DNA of 64,000 bases from Anaerotruncus sp. MC2020 (GCA_000701945.1 KL370840.1:310001-374000); one strand, 5' to 3'. Positions 36,468-46,924 are shown, numbered from the stretch's first letter. Notes: a model not told the origin generated them from the letters alone. Made by a program: numbers and translations.

Positions 36468-36672
36468 TGACATCTTAGCCCCCGAGAACAGAAGTCCCGA
36501 GGAGCTCGCTGAGCTCATAGACAAGCTGTTTTCTCAGGGAAGCGGTCACATAAACGTAACTTACGACGACAACGGAGACGGACTGAAGGTCAACACTGTG
36601 AAAAGCACAGACATTTGCGGAGTCAAAGGCGCGTGCTGTCAGCCGACCGAGGACGCCGTCGACAACGAATAA
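36460..36672 (+). CDS. Small Cys-rich protein between the split PFL genes
   Basis: A 70-residue ORF with its own GGAGG site inside the end of pflB. It overlaps pflB by 8 nt and ends 13 nt before the glycyl-radical gene. The N-terminal half ([18 protein letters not shown], near 16-33) resembles the first part of the glycyl-radical domain next door ([18 protein letters not shown]). It then diverges, has no RVSGY loop and ends in a cysteine-rich tail, [13 protein letters not shown]. It looks like a diverged partial duplicate kept in the operon. A regulatory, assembly or metal/redox role is possible; none is demonstrated. Confidence 0.7.
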   Translation: MNNDILAPENRSPEELAELIDKLFSQGSGHINVTYDDNGDGLKVNTVKSTDICGVKGACCQPTEDAVDNE

Positions 36673-36685
36673 AGGAGGAAATATT

Positions 36686-36925
36686 ATGGCTAACGATAAA
36701 CAGGTAGACAACCTCATAGAGCTGCTTGACGGCTACGTGAAAAAGGGCGGTCATCACCTCAATGTCAACGTTTTCACGCGTGAGACCCTGCTCGACGCGC
36801 AGGCTCACCCGGAGAAGTACCCTCAGCTCACCGTCAGGGTATCGGGCTATGCGGTCAACTTCGTAAAGCTCACCAAGGAACAGCAGGACGACGTTATCTC
36901 GCGTACCTTCCACGACAAATTATAA
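36686..36925 (+). CDS. grcA: Free-standing glycyl-radical subunit of PFL (GrcA-like)
   Basis: A 79-residue protein equivalent to the C-terminal domain of pyruvate formate-lyase. It reads [19 protein letters not shown], then [18 protein letters not shown] with the radical-bearing Gly in RVSGY (near residue 58), then [17 protein letters not shown]. coli GrcA (YfiD) is a comparable stand-alone domain that can replace a damaged PFL tail. Here it probably supplies the essential radical to the core subunit that lacks it. Strong AAAGGAGG site. Same operon as the core gene. Confidence 0.93.
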   Translation: MANDKQVDNLIELLDGYVKKGGHHLNVNVFTRETLLDAQAHPEKYPQLTVRVSGYAVNFVKLTKEQQDDVISRTFHDKL

Positions 36926-36929
36926 GAAT

Positions 36930-36968
36930 AAGGGCAGTCATCGGGTATTTCCGCTTGACTGCCCTTTT
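36930..36968. terminator. Terminator of the PFL operon
   Basis: 11-bp stem AAGGGCAGTCA/TGACTGCCCTT around a 15-nt loop, followed by TTC. Stem ends are A/T rich on both strands, so it may also serve the convergent gene. Confidence 0.85.
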
Positions 36969-36971
36969 CAT

Positions 36972-37406
36972 TTACAGATACTGCCGCATATCGGTAGAGA
37001 GCTTCTCCTCGGAACTTATCAGCCGCTTGGCGATGTCCTTGGAGCGCTCATCAGCTGCCTTGTACTGGTTCATATAGCGGCTCAGGGACTTTATCCCCAT
37101 ATTGCAGCCGTCGACCATGAGCTCGGCTATCTTGCTGTCGGTGCCGTCGATGAGCATTTCCCAGTTCGTCTTGACCCACGACATTCCCTGCACCATTGGA
37201 TTCGGGTCCTTGCCCTCGTCATGGTAGTCGTGCAGTACACGCTGCAGGTCAGTTTGCAGCCGCTCGCTCTCGTGCTTGCTGTCACTGAGCGCGTTCTTCA
37301 AGCCTGCCCCCTTGACGTGTCCTATGACCTCGTCGATAGCGGTGATGCCCATTTTTATGCCCGAATCGCACTCGCGAAGCAGGCGTACAGTGTCTCGTTC
37401 AACCAT
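36972..37406 (-). CDS. Helical protein resembling the DUF2383 four-helix family
   Basis: A 144-residue soluble, all-helical protein. Features such as VERDTVRLLRECDSGIKMG, SERLQTDLQRVLHDY and MVQGMSWVKTNWEMLIDG resemble the four-helix-bundle proteins grouped as DUF2383/PA2169-like, whose function is unknown. The assignment is by pattern only. It has its own AAGGAG site and follows ddh with a 66-nt gap. It is probably at the end of, or just after, the lysine/DAP operon. Confidence 0.65.
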   Translation of the reverse strand: MVERDTVRLLRECDSGIKMGITAIDEVIGHVKGAGLKNALSDSKHESERLQTDLQRVLHDYHDEGKDPNPMVQGMSWVKTNWEMLIDGTDSKIAELMVDGCNMGIKSLSRYMNQYKAADERSKDIAKRLISSEEKLSTDMRQYL

Positions 37407-37472
37407 AAAAACAACTCCTTTCAGCGTTATTATCTGCCGAAAGGAGCTATTATATACGTTTACAAACTTAAA

Positions 37473-38462
37473 TCAAAGCATCTTTGCTCTGAGCTCCTCG
37501 CCCGAGAGAGGCGAAAGGTAAGCGGGAGCGATATCAAATGCTGTCTTGCAGCCTGTAGCGCCTTCTGCTCTGAGGCGAGCCATTGCTCTTGCGTAGCAGA
37601 TAAGCACGCTTGCAGTGAACTCAGGGTTTGAGCCGAGCTTGAGCGAATACTCTATCATCTGGTGAGTCTGCTCGCCGTCGCCTGTGAGACCGCTTCTCAT
37701 TACGAAGCCGCCGTGAGGCATCTTGTTGTGCTTGGCGTCGAACTCCTCCTCGCTGATGAAGTTTACAGTTGTATCGTACTCGTCGAAGTAGTTCTTCATA
37801 GTCTTGATATCGTGCTCTATCTTAGCGAGGTCAGCACCCTCCTCGGGAACTATCCAGCACTCGCGGAGATGCTTCTGACGGGTTGTGAGCTCGGGCTGGC
37901 TTCCGCTTCTTACTGCTTCCATAGCGGACTCAATCGGTACAGTGTACTGAATACCGCGCTTTACGCCCTCAACACGGCGGATAGCGTCGGAGTGACCCTG
38001 CGATACGCCCTTGCCCCAGAATGTGTAGCTCTTGCCGTTGGGGAGTATGGACTCCGCATAGAGGCGGTTGAGCGAGAACAGACCCGGATCCCAGCCGAGT
38101 GAGATGAACGCGAGGTGACCGTTCTCCTTTGCGACCTTGTCTACGTTTGCAAAGTGCTCGGGAATGCGGGCGTGAGTGTCAAAGCTGTCGATAACATTGA
38201 AATACTTAGCGAGCTCGGGAGTCTGCTTCGGGAGGTCTGTAGCGCTTCCTCCGCAGATTATGAGAACGTCGATGTCGTTCTGCTTGGACTGAATGTCATT
38301 GATGCTGAATACGGGAACTCCTGCCGTAAGGGGCTTGAGTGCGGACGGGTCGCGGCGAGTGAAAATGCCTGCGAGCTCCATGTCGTCGTTCTGTCTGATA
38401 GCAAGCTCAACGCCCTTACCGAGGTTGCCGTAGCCTGCGATACCAATTCTAACTTTGCTCAT
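37473..38462 (-). CDS. ddh: meso-Diaminopimelate dehydrogenase
   Basis: NADPH-dependent enzyme that aminates L-2-amino-6-oxopimelate (from tetrahydrodipicolinate) directly to meso-DAP for peptidoglycan and lysine. The 329 residues fit the family. The N-terminal Rossmann motif is RIGIAGYGNLGKGVE. IICGGSATDLPKQTP, FISLGWDPGLFSLNR and WGKGVSQGHSDAIRR are characteristic substrate and cofactor segments. It lies downstream of asd-dapA-dapB on the same strand, 133 nt after dapB, with a good AAGGAG site. Its presence beside dapB indicates the one-step dehydrogenase branch of the DAP pathway. Confidence 0.96.
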   Translation of the reverse strand: MSKVRIGIAGYGNLGKGVELAIRQNDDMELAGIFTRRDPSALKPLTAGVPVFSINDIQSKQNDIDVLIICGGSATDLPKQTPELAKYFNVIDSFDTHARIPEHFANVDKVAKENGHLAFISLGWDPGLFSLNRLYAESILPNGKSYTFWGKGVSQGHSDAIRRVEGVKRGIQYTVPIESAMEAVRSGSQPELTTRQKHLRECWIVPEEGADLAKIEHDIKTMKNYFDEYDTTVNFISEEEFDAKHNKMPHGGFVMRSGLTGDGEQTHQMIEYSLKLGSNPEFTASVLICYARAMARLRAEGATGCKTAFDIAPAYLSPLSGEELRAKML

Positions 38463-38595
38463 TGATGAATTCTCCTTTGAAAATATATTTACTCCCTGTC
38501 GCCATTGACAGAAAGCAATCAGCTTTTGAAAATCTGCCCCGAGCGAATCTGCGGGGCTTGGCGTGAAATGCGGGACTTAGATGTCCGAGAGCATA

Positions 38596-39351
38596 TCAGT
38601 CCTTTAAGAGCATCTGCATATCGTACAGACCTGCGGGCTGGTCCTTGAGGTAAACAGCCGCCTTTACAGAACCCTCCGCGAACACCATTTTCGATGCGGC
38701 TGAGTGTGAGAGCGTGATGACCTCGTCATTGCCAGCGAAGATTACGTCGTGCTCGCCGACGATAGTGCCTCCGCGGATAGAGTGCATACCTATCTCGGAC
38801 TTCTCGCGCTTCTGACGGCGAGAGTGGCGGTCGTATACGTACTGCTTGGAGTTGTTGAACTCCTCGTTTATAGCGTTAGCGAGCATGATTGCCGTGCCGC
38901 TCGGAGCGTCGAGCTTCTGGTTGTGGTGCTTCTCGACTATCTCAATATCGAAGCGGTCGCCGAGCACATCGGCAGCCTTTCTTGCGAGATTCACGAGCAG
39001 ATTGATTCCCACGGACATATTGAACGTGAAGAACACGGGTATCTGCTCCGCCGCAGACTTTATCTGAGCTATCTGCTCGTCGCTGTAGCCGGTAGAAGCT
39101 ATAACGATAGGCGTGCCCGTAGAGAGGCAGTATGTAAGGAGCCCGTCGAGTGAAGCGGGATTGGAAAAGTCGATGATTACGTCGGGCTTCACGGGGAGCT
39201 CCGCGGGAGTTGCAACTATCGGGAAGTCAGCATACTCCTTGGTATAGATGTCTATACCTGCAACGACCTTGCAGTCGTCGCGGTCGGCGATACAGTTGTA
39301 GACATTCTTGCCCATTTTGCCGTTAGCGCCGCATATTGCAATATTAGTCAT
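38596..39351 (-). CDS. dapB: 4-hydroxy-tetrahydrodipicolinate reductase
   Basis: Reduces HTPA to tetrahydrodipicolinate with NAD(P)H. The 251-residue protein has the nucleotide-binding motif ICGANGKMGKNVY at the start, DFSNPASL and ASTGYSDEQ in the middle, and the signature EIVEKHHNQKLDAPSGTA near 140-157 with the catalytic His and Lys. SIRGGTIVGEHDVIF follows. It lies 32 nt after dapA and is part of the riboswitch-controlled asd-dapA-dapB(-ddh) operon. Confidence 0.96.
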   Translation of the reverse strand: MTNIAICGANGKMGKNVYNCIADRDDCKVVAGIDIYTKEYADFPIVATPAELPVKPDVIIDFSNPASLDGLLTYCLSTGTPIVIASTGYSDEQIAQIKSAAEQIPVFFTFNMSVGINLLVNLARKAADVLGDRFDIEIVEKHHNQKLDAPSGTAIMLANAINEEFNNSKQYVYDRHSRRQKREKSEIGMHSIRGGTIVGEHDVIFAGNDEVITLSHSAASKMVFAEGSVKAAVYLKDQPAGLYDMQMLLKD

Positions 39352-39383
39352 AAATACACTTCCTTGCGGTTTTACCGCCTATT

Positions 39384-40274
39384 TTACTTGATAAGACCGT
39401 GCTTTGCGAGTGTAGCGCGGAGCTTTGCTCTGTGCTCGTCGGTCATCTCGCAGAGGGGCAGACGGCAGGGACCAGCGTTCCAGCCGAGCATATTCATAGC
39501 TTCCTTTACAGGAATGGGGTTAACCTCGATGAACAGGTCGTTGATGATGTCGAGGTACTTGAGCTGGAGCTTCATAGCCTCCTCGAAGTTATTATCGAGG
39601 CAGAGCTGTACCATATCGTGCATTTCCTTGGGTATAACGTGAGAAGCTACTGAAATAACGCCCTTTCCGCCGAGCGACATAACGGGCACTACCATATCGT
39701 CGTTGCCGCTGTAGATGTCGATGTCATTGCCGCACTCAGCCGCAAGCTTTGCAACGTAGCTGATATTGCCGCTTGCTTCCTTGATAGCCGCGATATTTCT
39801 GTGCTTCGCGAGCTCCTTAACGGTCGCAACGTCGAATCCGCAGCCTGTTCTGCTGGGAACGTTGTAGAGGATTATCGGGATATTTACAGCGTCAGCAATA
39901 GCTGTGAAGTGTGCAATAAGCCCCTTCTGAGTAGCCTTGTTGTAGTAGGGAGTCACGTGGAGCAGAGCGTCAGCTCCCGCAGCCTCAGCCTCCTTGGAGA
40001 GCTCAACAGCGTAGTGAGTGTCGTTGCTGCCCGCGCCCGCGATAACGGGAACTCTGCCCGCTGTGTGCTTTACTGCGAACTTGATGCAGTCGCGGTGCTC
40101 GTCGTCGGTCATAGTGGCGGATTCGCCTGTAGTACCACATATAACTATGGCGTCAGTGCCGTTGGCTATCTGGTCGTCGATAACGCGTCCGAGCTCGTCG
40201 TAGTTGATAGAGCCGTCAGCGTTCATCGGAGTGATTATAGCAACAGCAGCGCCTGTAAATACTGTGTTCTTCAT
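39384..40274 (-). CDS. dapA: 4-hydroxy-tetrahydrodipicolinate synthase
   Basis: Condenses pyruvate and aspartate semialdehyde; first committed step of DAP/lysine synthesis. The 296-residue TIM barrel contains ICGTTGESATMTDDEH, the phosphate/substrate segment YNVPSRTGC with its Tyr nearby, and the Schiff-base Lys in IAAIKEASGNI (near 165). GNDDMVVPVMSLGG follows. It sits 31 nt after asd on the same strand. Confidence 0.97.
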   Translation of the reverse strand: MKNTVFTGAAVAIITPMNADGSINYDELGRVIDDQIANGTDAIVICGTTGESATMTDDEHRDCIKFAVKHTAGRVPVIAGAGSNDTHYAVELSKEAEAAGADALLHVTPYYNKATQKGLIAHFTAIADAVNIPIILYNVPSRTGCGFDVATVKELAKHRNIAAIKEASGNISYVAKLAAECGNDIDIYSGNDDMVVPVMSLGGKGVISVASHVIPKEMHDMVQLCLDNNFEEAMKLQLKYLDIINDLFIEVNPIPVKEAMNMLGWNAGPCRLPLCEMTDEHRAKLRATLAKHGLIK

Positions 40275-40305
40275 AAGATATCTTCCTTTCAGATATAATT
40301 ACGAA

Positions 40306-41385
40306 TTAGTCAAAGTAGCCCTTTGCAGCGAGGAGCTCAGCGAGCAGAACGCCGCCGCCTGCTGCACCGCGGAGAGTGTTGTGAGAGAGGCATACGAACT
40401 TGTAATCGTACTGCGTATCCTCGCGGAGACGTCCCGTAGAAACTGCCATGCCGCCCTCAATGTTGCGGTCGAGCTTAGCCTGCGGACGGTCGTTCTCCTC
40501 GAAGTAGTGAATGAACTGCTTGGGAGCGCTCGGGAGCTCAAGCTCCTGCGGTACGCCCTTGAAGTCAGCCCACAGCTTGAGTATCTCCTCCTTGGAGGGC
40601 TTGTTCTCGAAGCTTACGAATACAGCAGCCGTGTGACCGTCGGAAACAGGCACGCGGAGGCACTGTGTCGTGATGTTGGGCGTCGTAGCCTTGACAATCT
40701 CATTGCCCTTTATCTCGCCCCAAACCTTGAGCGGCTCCTGCTCGGACTTCTCCTCCTCGCCGCCGATGTACGGGATGAGGTTGTCGACCATTTCAGGCCA
40801 TGTCTCGAAGTTCTTGCCTGCGCCCGAGATAGCCTGATATGTGCACGCGAGCACGTTCTTCAGACCGAACTTTCTCAGCGGGTGGAGTGCGGGAACATAG
40901 CTCTGAATCGAGCAGTTGGACTTGACAGCGATGAAGCCTCTCTTTGTGCCGAGACGCTCGCGCTGAGCCTTGATTATCTCGATGTGCTCGGGGTTTATCT
41001 CGGGCACTACCATGGGAACGTCGGGAGTGAAACGATGAGCGGAGTTATTCGATACTATCGGGCACTCAGCTTTAGCGTACTTCTCCTCGAGAGCCTTTAT
41101 TTCGTCTTTTTTCATATCTACTGCGCAGAAGCAGAAATCAACCATGGATGCTATCTTCTCGATATCAGATGTAGCGTCGAGAAGAACCATGTCCTTCATT
41201 GCTGCGGGCATGGGAACTGCCATCTTCCAGCGGCTGCCTGCTGCCTGCTCATACGTCTGACCTGCGCTTCTCGGAGAAGCGGCAAGCGCCTTGACATTGA
41301 ACCACGGGTGATTTTCGAGCAGCGTTGCGAAGCGCTGTCCGACCATGCCCGTAGCACCGATAATTCCAACGTTGTACTGTTTCAT
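40306..41385 (-). CDS. asd: Aspartate-semialdehyde dehydrogenase
   Basis: Reduces aspartyl phosphate to aspartate semialdehyde, the branch point to lysine/DAP and to threonine/methionine. The 359 residues begin with the NADP motif IIGATGMVGQRF. The active-site Cys is in AVKSNCSIQSYVP (near 155), and GSETM-like residues are replaced by the longer archaeal/fungal-type arrangement, so this is the non-E. coli Asd subtype. First gene after the lysine riboswitch, with an AAGGAG site before the ATG. Confidence 0.95.
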   Translation of the reverse strand: MKQYNVGIIGATGMVGQRFATLLENHPWFNVKALAASPRSAGQTYEQAAGSRWKMAVPMPAAMKDMVLLDATSDIEKIASMVDFCFCAVDMKKDEIKALEEKYAKAECPIVSNNSAHRFTPDVPMVVPEINPEHIEIIKAQRERLGTKRGFIAVKSNCSIQSYVPALHPLRKFGLKNVLACTYQAISGAGKNFETWPEMVDNLIPYIGGEEEKSEQEPLKVWGEIKGNEIVKATTPNITTQCLRVPVSDGHTAAVFVSFENKPSKEEILKLWADFKGVPQELELPSAPKQFIHYFEENDRPQAKLDRNIEGGMAVSTGRLREDTQYDYKFVCLSHNTLRGAAGGGVLLAELLAAKGYFD

Positions 41386-41404
41386 AATGATGACTCCTTT
41401 AAAA

Positions 41405-41657
41405 AATTTTTCACAAAAATAAGAAAACCGGTTGCAAACCGGTCAATCATGAGTTATAATAGAAATGTTAGCATAGCAAGTAAGTTATGCGATAGCTCTC
41501 CATCAAACACATGATGACAGCTGTAGACCTGTTCGATATACAGCCAGAACGGAATGTACCAAATACCGCTCTTCGGCAGCCTTGCCTTTCAACGTGCTTC
41601 ATCGGACGGGTCGTCCTCCGCGCGCTTACTCATCGCAGCCGCACCTCTACCTTGTTT
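41405..41657 (-). promoter_or_regulatory. Lysine riboswitch (L-box) upstream of asd
   Basis: Minus-strand leader with the conserved lysine-aptamer blocks in order: AGAGGTGCG (near 41648), GAGTA, GGAGGA, GAAAGG, GCCGAAG, CTGG, CTGT and GGAGAGCTATC (near 41502-41491). Downstream is an intrinsic terminator: ACCGGTTTGCAACCGGT (41443-41427) followed by a T-rich tract. Lysine binding should favour termination and so repress asd-dapA-dapB and probably ddh. The sequence blocks match the known class closely. Confidence 0.95.
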
Positions 41658-41659
41658 AC

Positions 41660-41688
41660 ATAATAGCACTTTACAGGCGCGTTGTCAA
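41660..41688 (-). promoter_or_regulatory. SigA-type promoter of the lysine/DAP operon
   Basis: TTGACA (41688-41683) and TATTAT (41665-41660), 17-nt spacer, immediately upstream of the lysine aptamer. Confidence 0.88.
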
Positions 41689-41733
41689 CAGTTTTCGCAA
41701 ATTTTGCAAGAAAAATTTGAAAGGACGTCCGAT

Positions 41734-42426
41734 ATGAGCGTATCAGAATACATCAATGCTGCCCTGACACGGTTACGTGACGATGAATTTGCAGTATTCA
41801 CGCAGAAAACCATACCTAATCTCAGCGCTGACCGTTTCATCGGTGTGAGGACGCCTGACCTGCGAAAATTCGCGAAAGAATTGAAGAAGCGTGAGGACAT
41901 CGGCGACTTTCTTGCTATTTTACCGCACAGATACTTCGAGGAAGACCAGCTCCACTCGTTCATTATCTCCGAGGAGAAGGACTTCTCACGCTGTATGGAG
42001 CTTACAGAGACATTCCTCCCCTATGTTGACAACTGGGCGACCTGCGACCAGCTCTCGCCGAAGGTGTTCGCCAAGAACAACAGCGAATTGCTGCCGTATA
42101 TAGACAAATGGCTCGCTTCCGAGCATACATATACCGTCAGATTCGCAGTCGGGGCACTTATGAGATACTTCCTCGGCGAGGACTTCAAGTCAGAATACGC
42201 TGACAGAGTTGCCGCGATAATCTCCGACGAATACTACATCAACATGATGCGTGCGTGGTACTTCGCGACAGCACTCGCCAAGAATTATGACGATATCCTC
42301 CCGTATATCGAGCAGAAACGCCTCGATATATGGACACATAACAAGACTATACAGAAAGCGGCGGAGAGCTTCCGCGTCACGGACGAGCACAAGCAGTACC
42401 TCCGCAGCCTCAAAATAAAGGAGTAA
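41734..42426 (+). CDS. DNA alkylation repair protein (AlkD-like HEAT-repeat)
   Basis: A 230-residue protein of the AlkD family, helical HEAT-like glycosylases that remove alkylated bases. Typical segments are MSVSEYINAALTRLRDDE, FIGVRTPDLRKFAKELK, YFEEDQLHSFIISEEKD, VDNWATCDQLSPKVF and RAWYFATALAKNYDDILPYI. The WATCD segment and the Trp/Asp positions agree with the family. The ATG at 41734 follows an AAAGGACG site; the upstream in-frame extension runs across the riboswitch region and is not credible. It is 4 nt before queA, so co-transcription is likely. Confidence 0.9.
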   Translation: MSVSEYINAALTRLRDDEFAVFTQKTIPNLSADRFIGVRTPDLRKFAKELKKREDIGDFLAILPHRYFEEDQLHSFIISEEKDFSRCMELTETFLPYVDNWATCDQLSPKVFAKNNSELLPYIDKWLASEHTYTVRFAVGALMRYFLGEDFKSEYADRVAAIISDEYYINMMRAWYFATALAKNYDDILPYIEQKRLDIWTHNKTIQKAAESFRVTDEHKQYLRSLKIKE

Positions 42427-42430
42427 TTGA

Positions 42431-43462
42431 ATGGAATTACTGAAATCGGATTTTTACTACGACCTCCCAGAAGAGCTCATCGCGCAGACCCCTATCGAGC
42501 CGCGCAATGCCTCGCGGATGATGTGCGTTGACCGTTCCACGGGCGCGATAACTCACGACCACTTCTATAATTTATGCGACCACCTCAAAGAAGGTGACCT
42601 GCTCGTCATGAATGACTCGCGAGTTATCCCCGCGAGACTCTACGGCGAGAAGATAGACAACGGCACGTTCATCGAGTTCCTGCTTCTCGAGCAGAAGGGC
42701 GACAAGCTGTGGGAGATAATCTGCCGCCCCGGAAAAAAGGCGAAGGTCGGCACAAGGTTCAGCTTCGGCGGAGGACGTCTCGTTGCCGAGGTCGTCGAAG
42801 TCAAGGACGACGGCAACCGCATTGTACAGTTTGAGTGCGAGGGCAACTTCTTCACCGCCCTTGAAGACATCGGACAGATGCCGCTCCCCCCGTACATAAA
42901 GGAAAAACTTGAGAACAAGGAGCGCTATCAGACGGTATACTCGCATGAACTCGGCTCGGCGGCGGCTCCGACAGCGGGACTTCACTTCACAGAGGATATG
43001 CTCGATGACCTGCGCAAACGCGGCATAAAGACTGCTTTTGTGACGCTTCACGTCGGTCTCGGAACGTTCCGCCCCGTCAAGGAGGACAACGTCCTGAACC
43101 ACAAAATGCACAGCGAGCATTACTACCTCCCGAAGGAGACGGCTGACCTCATAAACGAGACTAAAGCTGCAGGAGGACGTGTTATAGCCGTCGGGACTAC
43201 TACCTGCCGCACCCTTGAGAGCGTCGCCACCTTCTACGGGGACATCTCCGAGCACGAGGGCTACACCGACATCTTCATCTACCCGTCGTACAAATTCAAG
43301 TGCATAGACGGTCTCATCACGAACTTTCACCTGCCCGAGAGCACGCTGATAATGCTTGTTTCGGCGTTCATGGGCTACGAGAACACGATGAATGCGTACA
43401 AGGTCGCTGTACAGGAGAAATACCGCTTTTTCAGCTTCGGCGATTCGATGTGTATTTTATAA
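42431..43462 (+). CDS. queA: tRNA preQ1(34) S-adenosylmethionine ribosyltransferase-isomerase
   Basis: Transfers and isomerises the ribosyl part of SAM onto preQ1 at the tRNA wobble position, forming epoxyqueuosine. The 343-residue protein shows the family features [87 protein letters not shown] and [19 protein letters not shown]. Its partner tgt lies about 1 kb downstream on the same strand. Confidence 0.97.
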   Translation: MELLKSDFYYDLPEELIAQTPIEPRNASRMMCVDRSTGAITHDHFYNLCDHLKEGDLLVMNDSRVIPARLYGEKIDNGTFIEFLLLEQKGDKLWEIICRPGKKAKVGTRFSFGGGRLVAEVVEVKDDGNRIVQFECEGNFFTALEDIGQMPLPPYIKEKLENKERYQTVYSHELGSAAAPTAGLHFTEDMLDDLRKRGIKTAFVTLHVGLGTFRPVKEDNVLNHKMHSEHYYLPKETADLINETKAAGGRVIAVGTTTCRTLESVATFYGDISEHEGYTDIFIYPSYKFKCIDGLITNFHLPESTLIMLVSAFMGYENTMNAYKVAVQEKYRFFSFGDSMCIL

Positions 43463-43535
43463 CTATGACGTAACGTCAGGGTTTACTCAGAACATTTTCA
43501 GATATGACATAATTTTCGGAAAGGGATTAGGAAAA

Positions 43536-43907
43536 ATGGAACTAAACGCTTATTTCAAGAGCTTTATCGAGACAGAAGAAGAGCCTGTAATTATCTGCGA
43601 CCTCGACTACCGCATCATCTTCATCAACAAGGCGGCAGCGTCCGCATACGCTAAGATAGGCGGATACGACATGGTAGGCAAGCTTCTTGATTCATTCATC
43701 GACCTCGAAACTCAGAGCAAGATAAATATGGTCGTTGAATGGTTCAAGGAGAGCAAGGACAACAACCGCGTTTTTGCGTGCAAGGTCAAGTCCTCGGTCG
43801 ACGGGTATATCTATGCTTTGCGCGACGAAAAAGGCGAGCTGATTGGCTTCTGCAACAAGCGCAAGTCCCGTATCCCCGACGAAACGGAGCCGTATTCCGT
43901 GGTCTGA
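43536..43907 (+). CDS. Single PAS-domain protein
   Basis: A 123-residue protein that consists almost entirely of one PAS-like domain: EEPVIICDLDYRIIFINKAA (near 15-34), YDMVGKLLDSFIDLETQ and YIYALRDEKGELIGFCNK. There is no output domain. It would act by binding a small ligand or partner protein. The start at 43536 has a GGAAAA context; the longer frame overlaps queA. Its insertion between queA and tgt gives no functional hint. Confidence 0.8.
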   Translation: MELNAYFKSFIETEEEPVIICDLDYRIIFINKAAASAYAKIGGYDMVGKLLDSFIDLETQSKINMVVEWFKESKDNNRVFACKVKSSVDGYIYALRDEKGELIGFCNKRKSRIPDETEPYSVV

Positions 43908-44004
43908 AGCAGTTACAATTGTAACTCCGAAAGTGACTATTTTCACCTTGTATATTCCCTGTCTGACTGCTATAATATAGAAAAACAGACGGGAGGTCAC
44001 TTCT

Positions 44005-45607
<1,603 letters not shown>

Positions 45608-45618
45608 CGGAGATACTG

Positions 45619-46260
45619 ATGATTTTAGCGATTTTTGACCTTGACGGCACGATTGCCGACACTATAGCAGACCTCGGCGACGCCGTGAACTACGGGCTCC
45701 GTGTGCTCGGTCATCCCGAGCATGACTATGAGCAATACAAGCATATGGTCGGCAACGGAGCTCCCGTGCTGTGTCAGCGTGCCCTGCCCGAGGGTCACAA
45801 GGACGAGGCTGACAGGCTACATGAGCTCTTCCGCGAGTATTACGCGGCGCATTACCTCGACAAAACTTCCCTGTATAACGGCATTGCGGAGGCTCTGCAA
45901 GAGCTGTCGGCGGCAGGAGTGAAGCTCGCTGTCGCCACGAACAAGCCGCAGGATTTTGCCCGCGAGATAGTTGCTTCACTGCTACCGAATGTGCAGTTCG
46001 AGGCTGTGCTCGGAGGCTGTAAGGAACGCCCGAAAAAGCCTGACAGAGCCATAATCGATGAGATACTCTCCACTCTCGGTGACGAAATGACCGTCTATAT
46101 GATAGGCGACAGCAACGTCGATATTCAGACTGCCAAAAACGCGGGACTGCACTCTATCGGCTGTGAGTGGGGCTTCCGCGGACGTGAGGAGCTCGAAGCC
46201 GAGGGTGCCGAGCATATCGCTGAATCTCCCGCAGAAATACCGCAGATAATACTGAGGTGA
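45619..46260 (+). CDS. HAD-superfamily hydrolase, phosphoglycolate phosphatase-like
   Basis: A 213-residue HAD phosphatase. Motif I with the nucleophile Asp is AIFDLDGTIADT, motif II is VATNKPQDF, motif III has the Lys in ERPKKPDRA and motif IV is MIGDSNVDIQTAKNAG. The helical cap between motifs I and II (about 15-85) is of the Gph/PGP subtype. The substrate is not fixed by sequence; phosphoglycolate or another small phosphate ester is likely. It sits in the tgt operon. Confidence 0.92.
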   Translation: MILAIFDLDGTIADTIADLGDAVNYGLRVLGHPEHDYEQYKHMVGNGAPVLCQRALPEGHKDEADRLHELFREYYAAHYLDKTSLYNGIAEALQELSAAGVKLAVATNKPQDFAREIVASLLPNVQFEAVLGGCKERPKKPDRAIIDEILSTLGDEMTVYMIGDSNVDIQTAKNAGLHSIGCEWGFRGREELEAEGAEHIAESPAEIPQIILR

Positions 46261-46264
46261 CTTT

Positions 46265-46924
46265 ATGATAATGCTTACTGAAGAAGAGCTCGTTCGCAGT
46301 ATCGCCGAGCAGACGGAGCGCTCCGCCGCCGTGATAGGTCAGACCGACCTCAGCAGACGTGACTTCGACCCTACGGCGGTCATCGTGTCGAGCTTGTCAA
46401 ATATATTCGAGTCCGCACTTGTTGTGCTCGCGCTCGAGGACGGGGCAAATGACCGCGAATCCTGCTACAGGAGCGCTAACAGGCTCGTTATGTCCTCCCC
46501 TTCCGTGACAAATGAGCAGAAGGGCTTCATCAGGGAGATCAACGCCTTCCGCGGCGAGATGTCCCTTGATTCCGAAAGCGGCGGGAGCTTCGACAGCGCG
46601 CGATGCCTTGATTTTCTCAACTCCTACGACTGCTTCATGTACCAGTTCTATCAGAACAGCGAGACGGTCAAGCGAATGAGAGCAGAGGGAAACCTCGATT
46701 CGGGCTTTGTGAGCTTCCGCAATATACTGGAAAAGCTCGTCAAAAAGAATATGCTCGCCTCAAGGTCTGACGCGGGAAGCTCCGATACTGCGGCAAAGCT
46801 CGACAAGGTCATTGAGCTTCTGAGCCGTATCTGCGAGGAAAACGTGCGGCTCAACAAAAAAATCGACGAGCTCAGTGCAAGGCTCGATAATATCACAGCA
46901 GAAAAGAGGGTCACCGATGAATGA
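46265..46924 (+). CDS. Hypothetical coiled-coil protein
   Basis: A 219-residue soluble protein with no family that I recognise. The N-terminal two thirds is helical with an acidic Ser-rich stretch (SLDSESGGSFDSARC). The C-terminal ~50 residues are a clear heptad-like coiled coil (KLDKVIELLSRICEENVRL, then KKIDELSARLDN). It follows the HAD gene by 4 nt and overlaps the SUFU-domain gene by 8 nt, so the two proteins are probably made together. Confidence 0.75.
   Translation: MIMLTEEELVRSIAEQTERSAAVIGQTDLSRRDFDPTAVIVSSLSNIFESALVVLALEDGANDRESCYRSANRLVMSSPSVTNEQKGFIREINAFRGEMSLDSESGGSFDSARCLDFLNSYDCFMYQFYQNSETVKRMRAEGNLDSGFVSFRNILEKLVKKNMLASRSDAGSSDTAAKLDKVIELLSRICEENVRLNKKIDELSARLDNITAEKRVTDE

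Noticed and set aside
34344-36925. Simple frameshift in a full-length PFL gene
   Set aside because: Three different frames, each with its own start codon and ribosome-binding site, plus an extra 70-aa ORF, do not fit one sequencing error.
41554-41733. N-terminal extension of the AlkD-like protein
   Set aside because: It would run through the antisense of the lysine riboswitch and its promoter. The family start and ribosome-binding site are at 41734.
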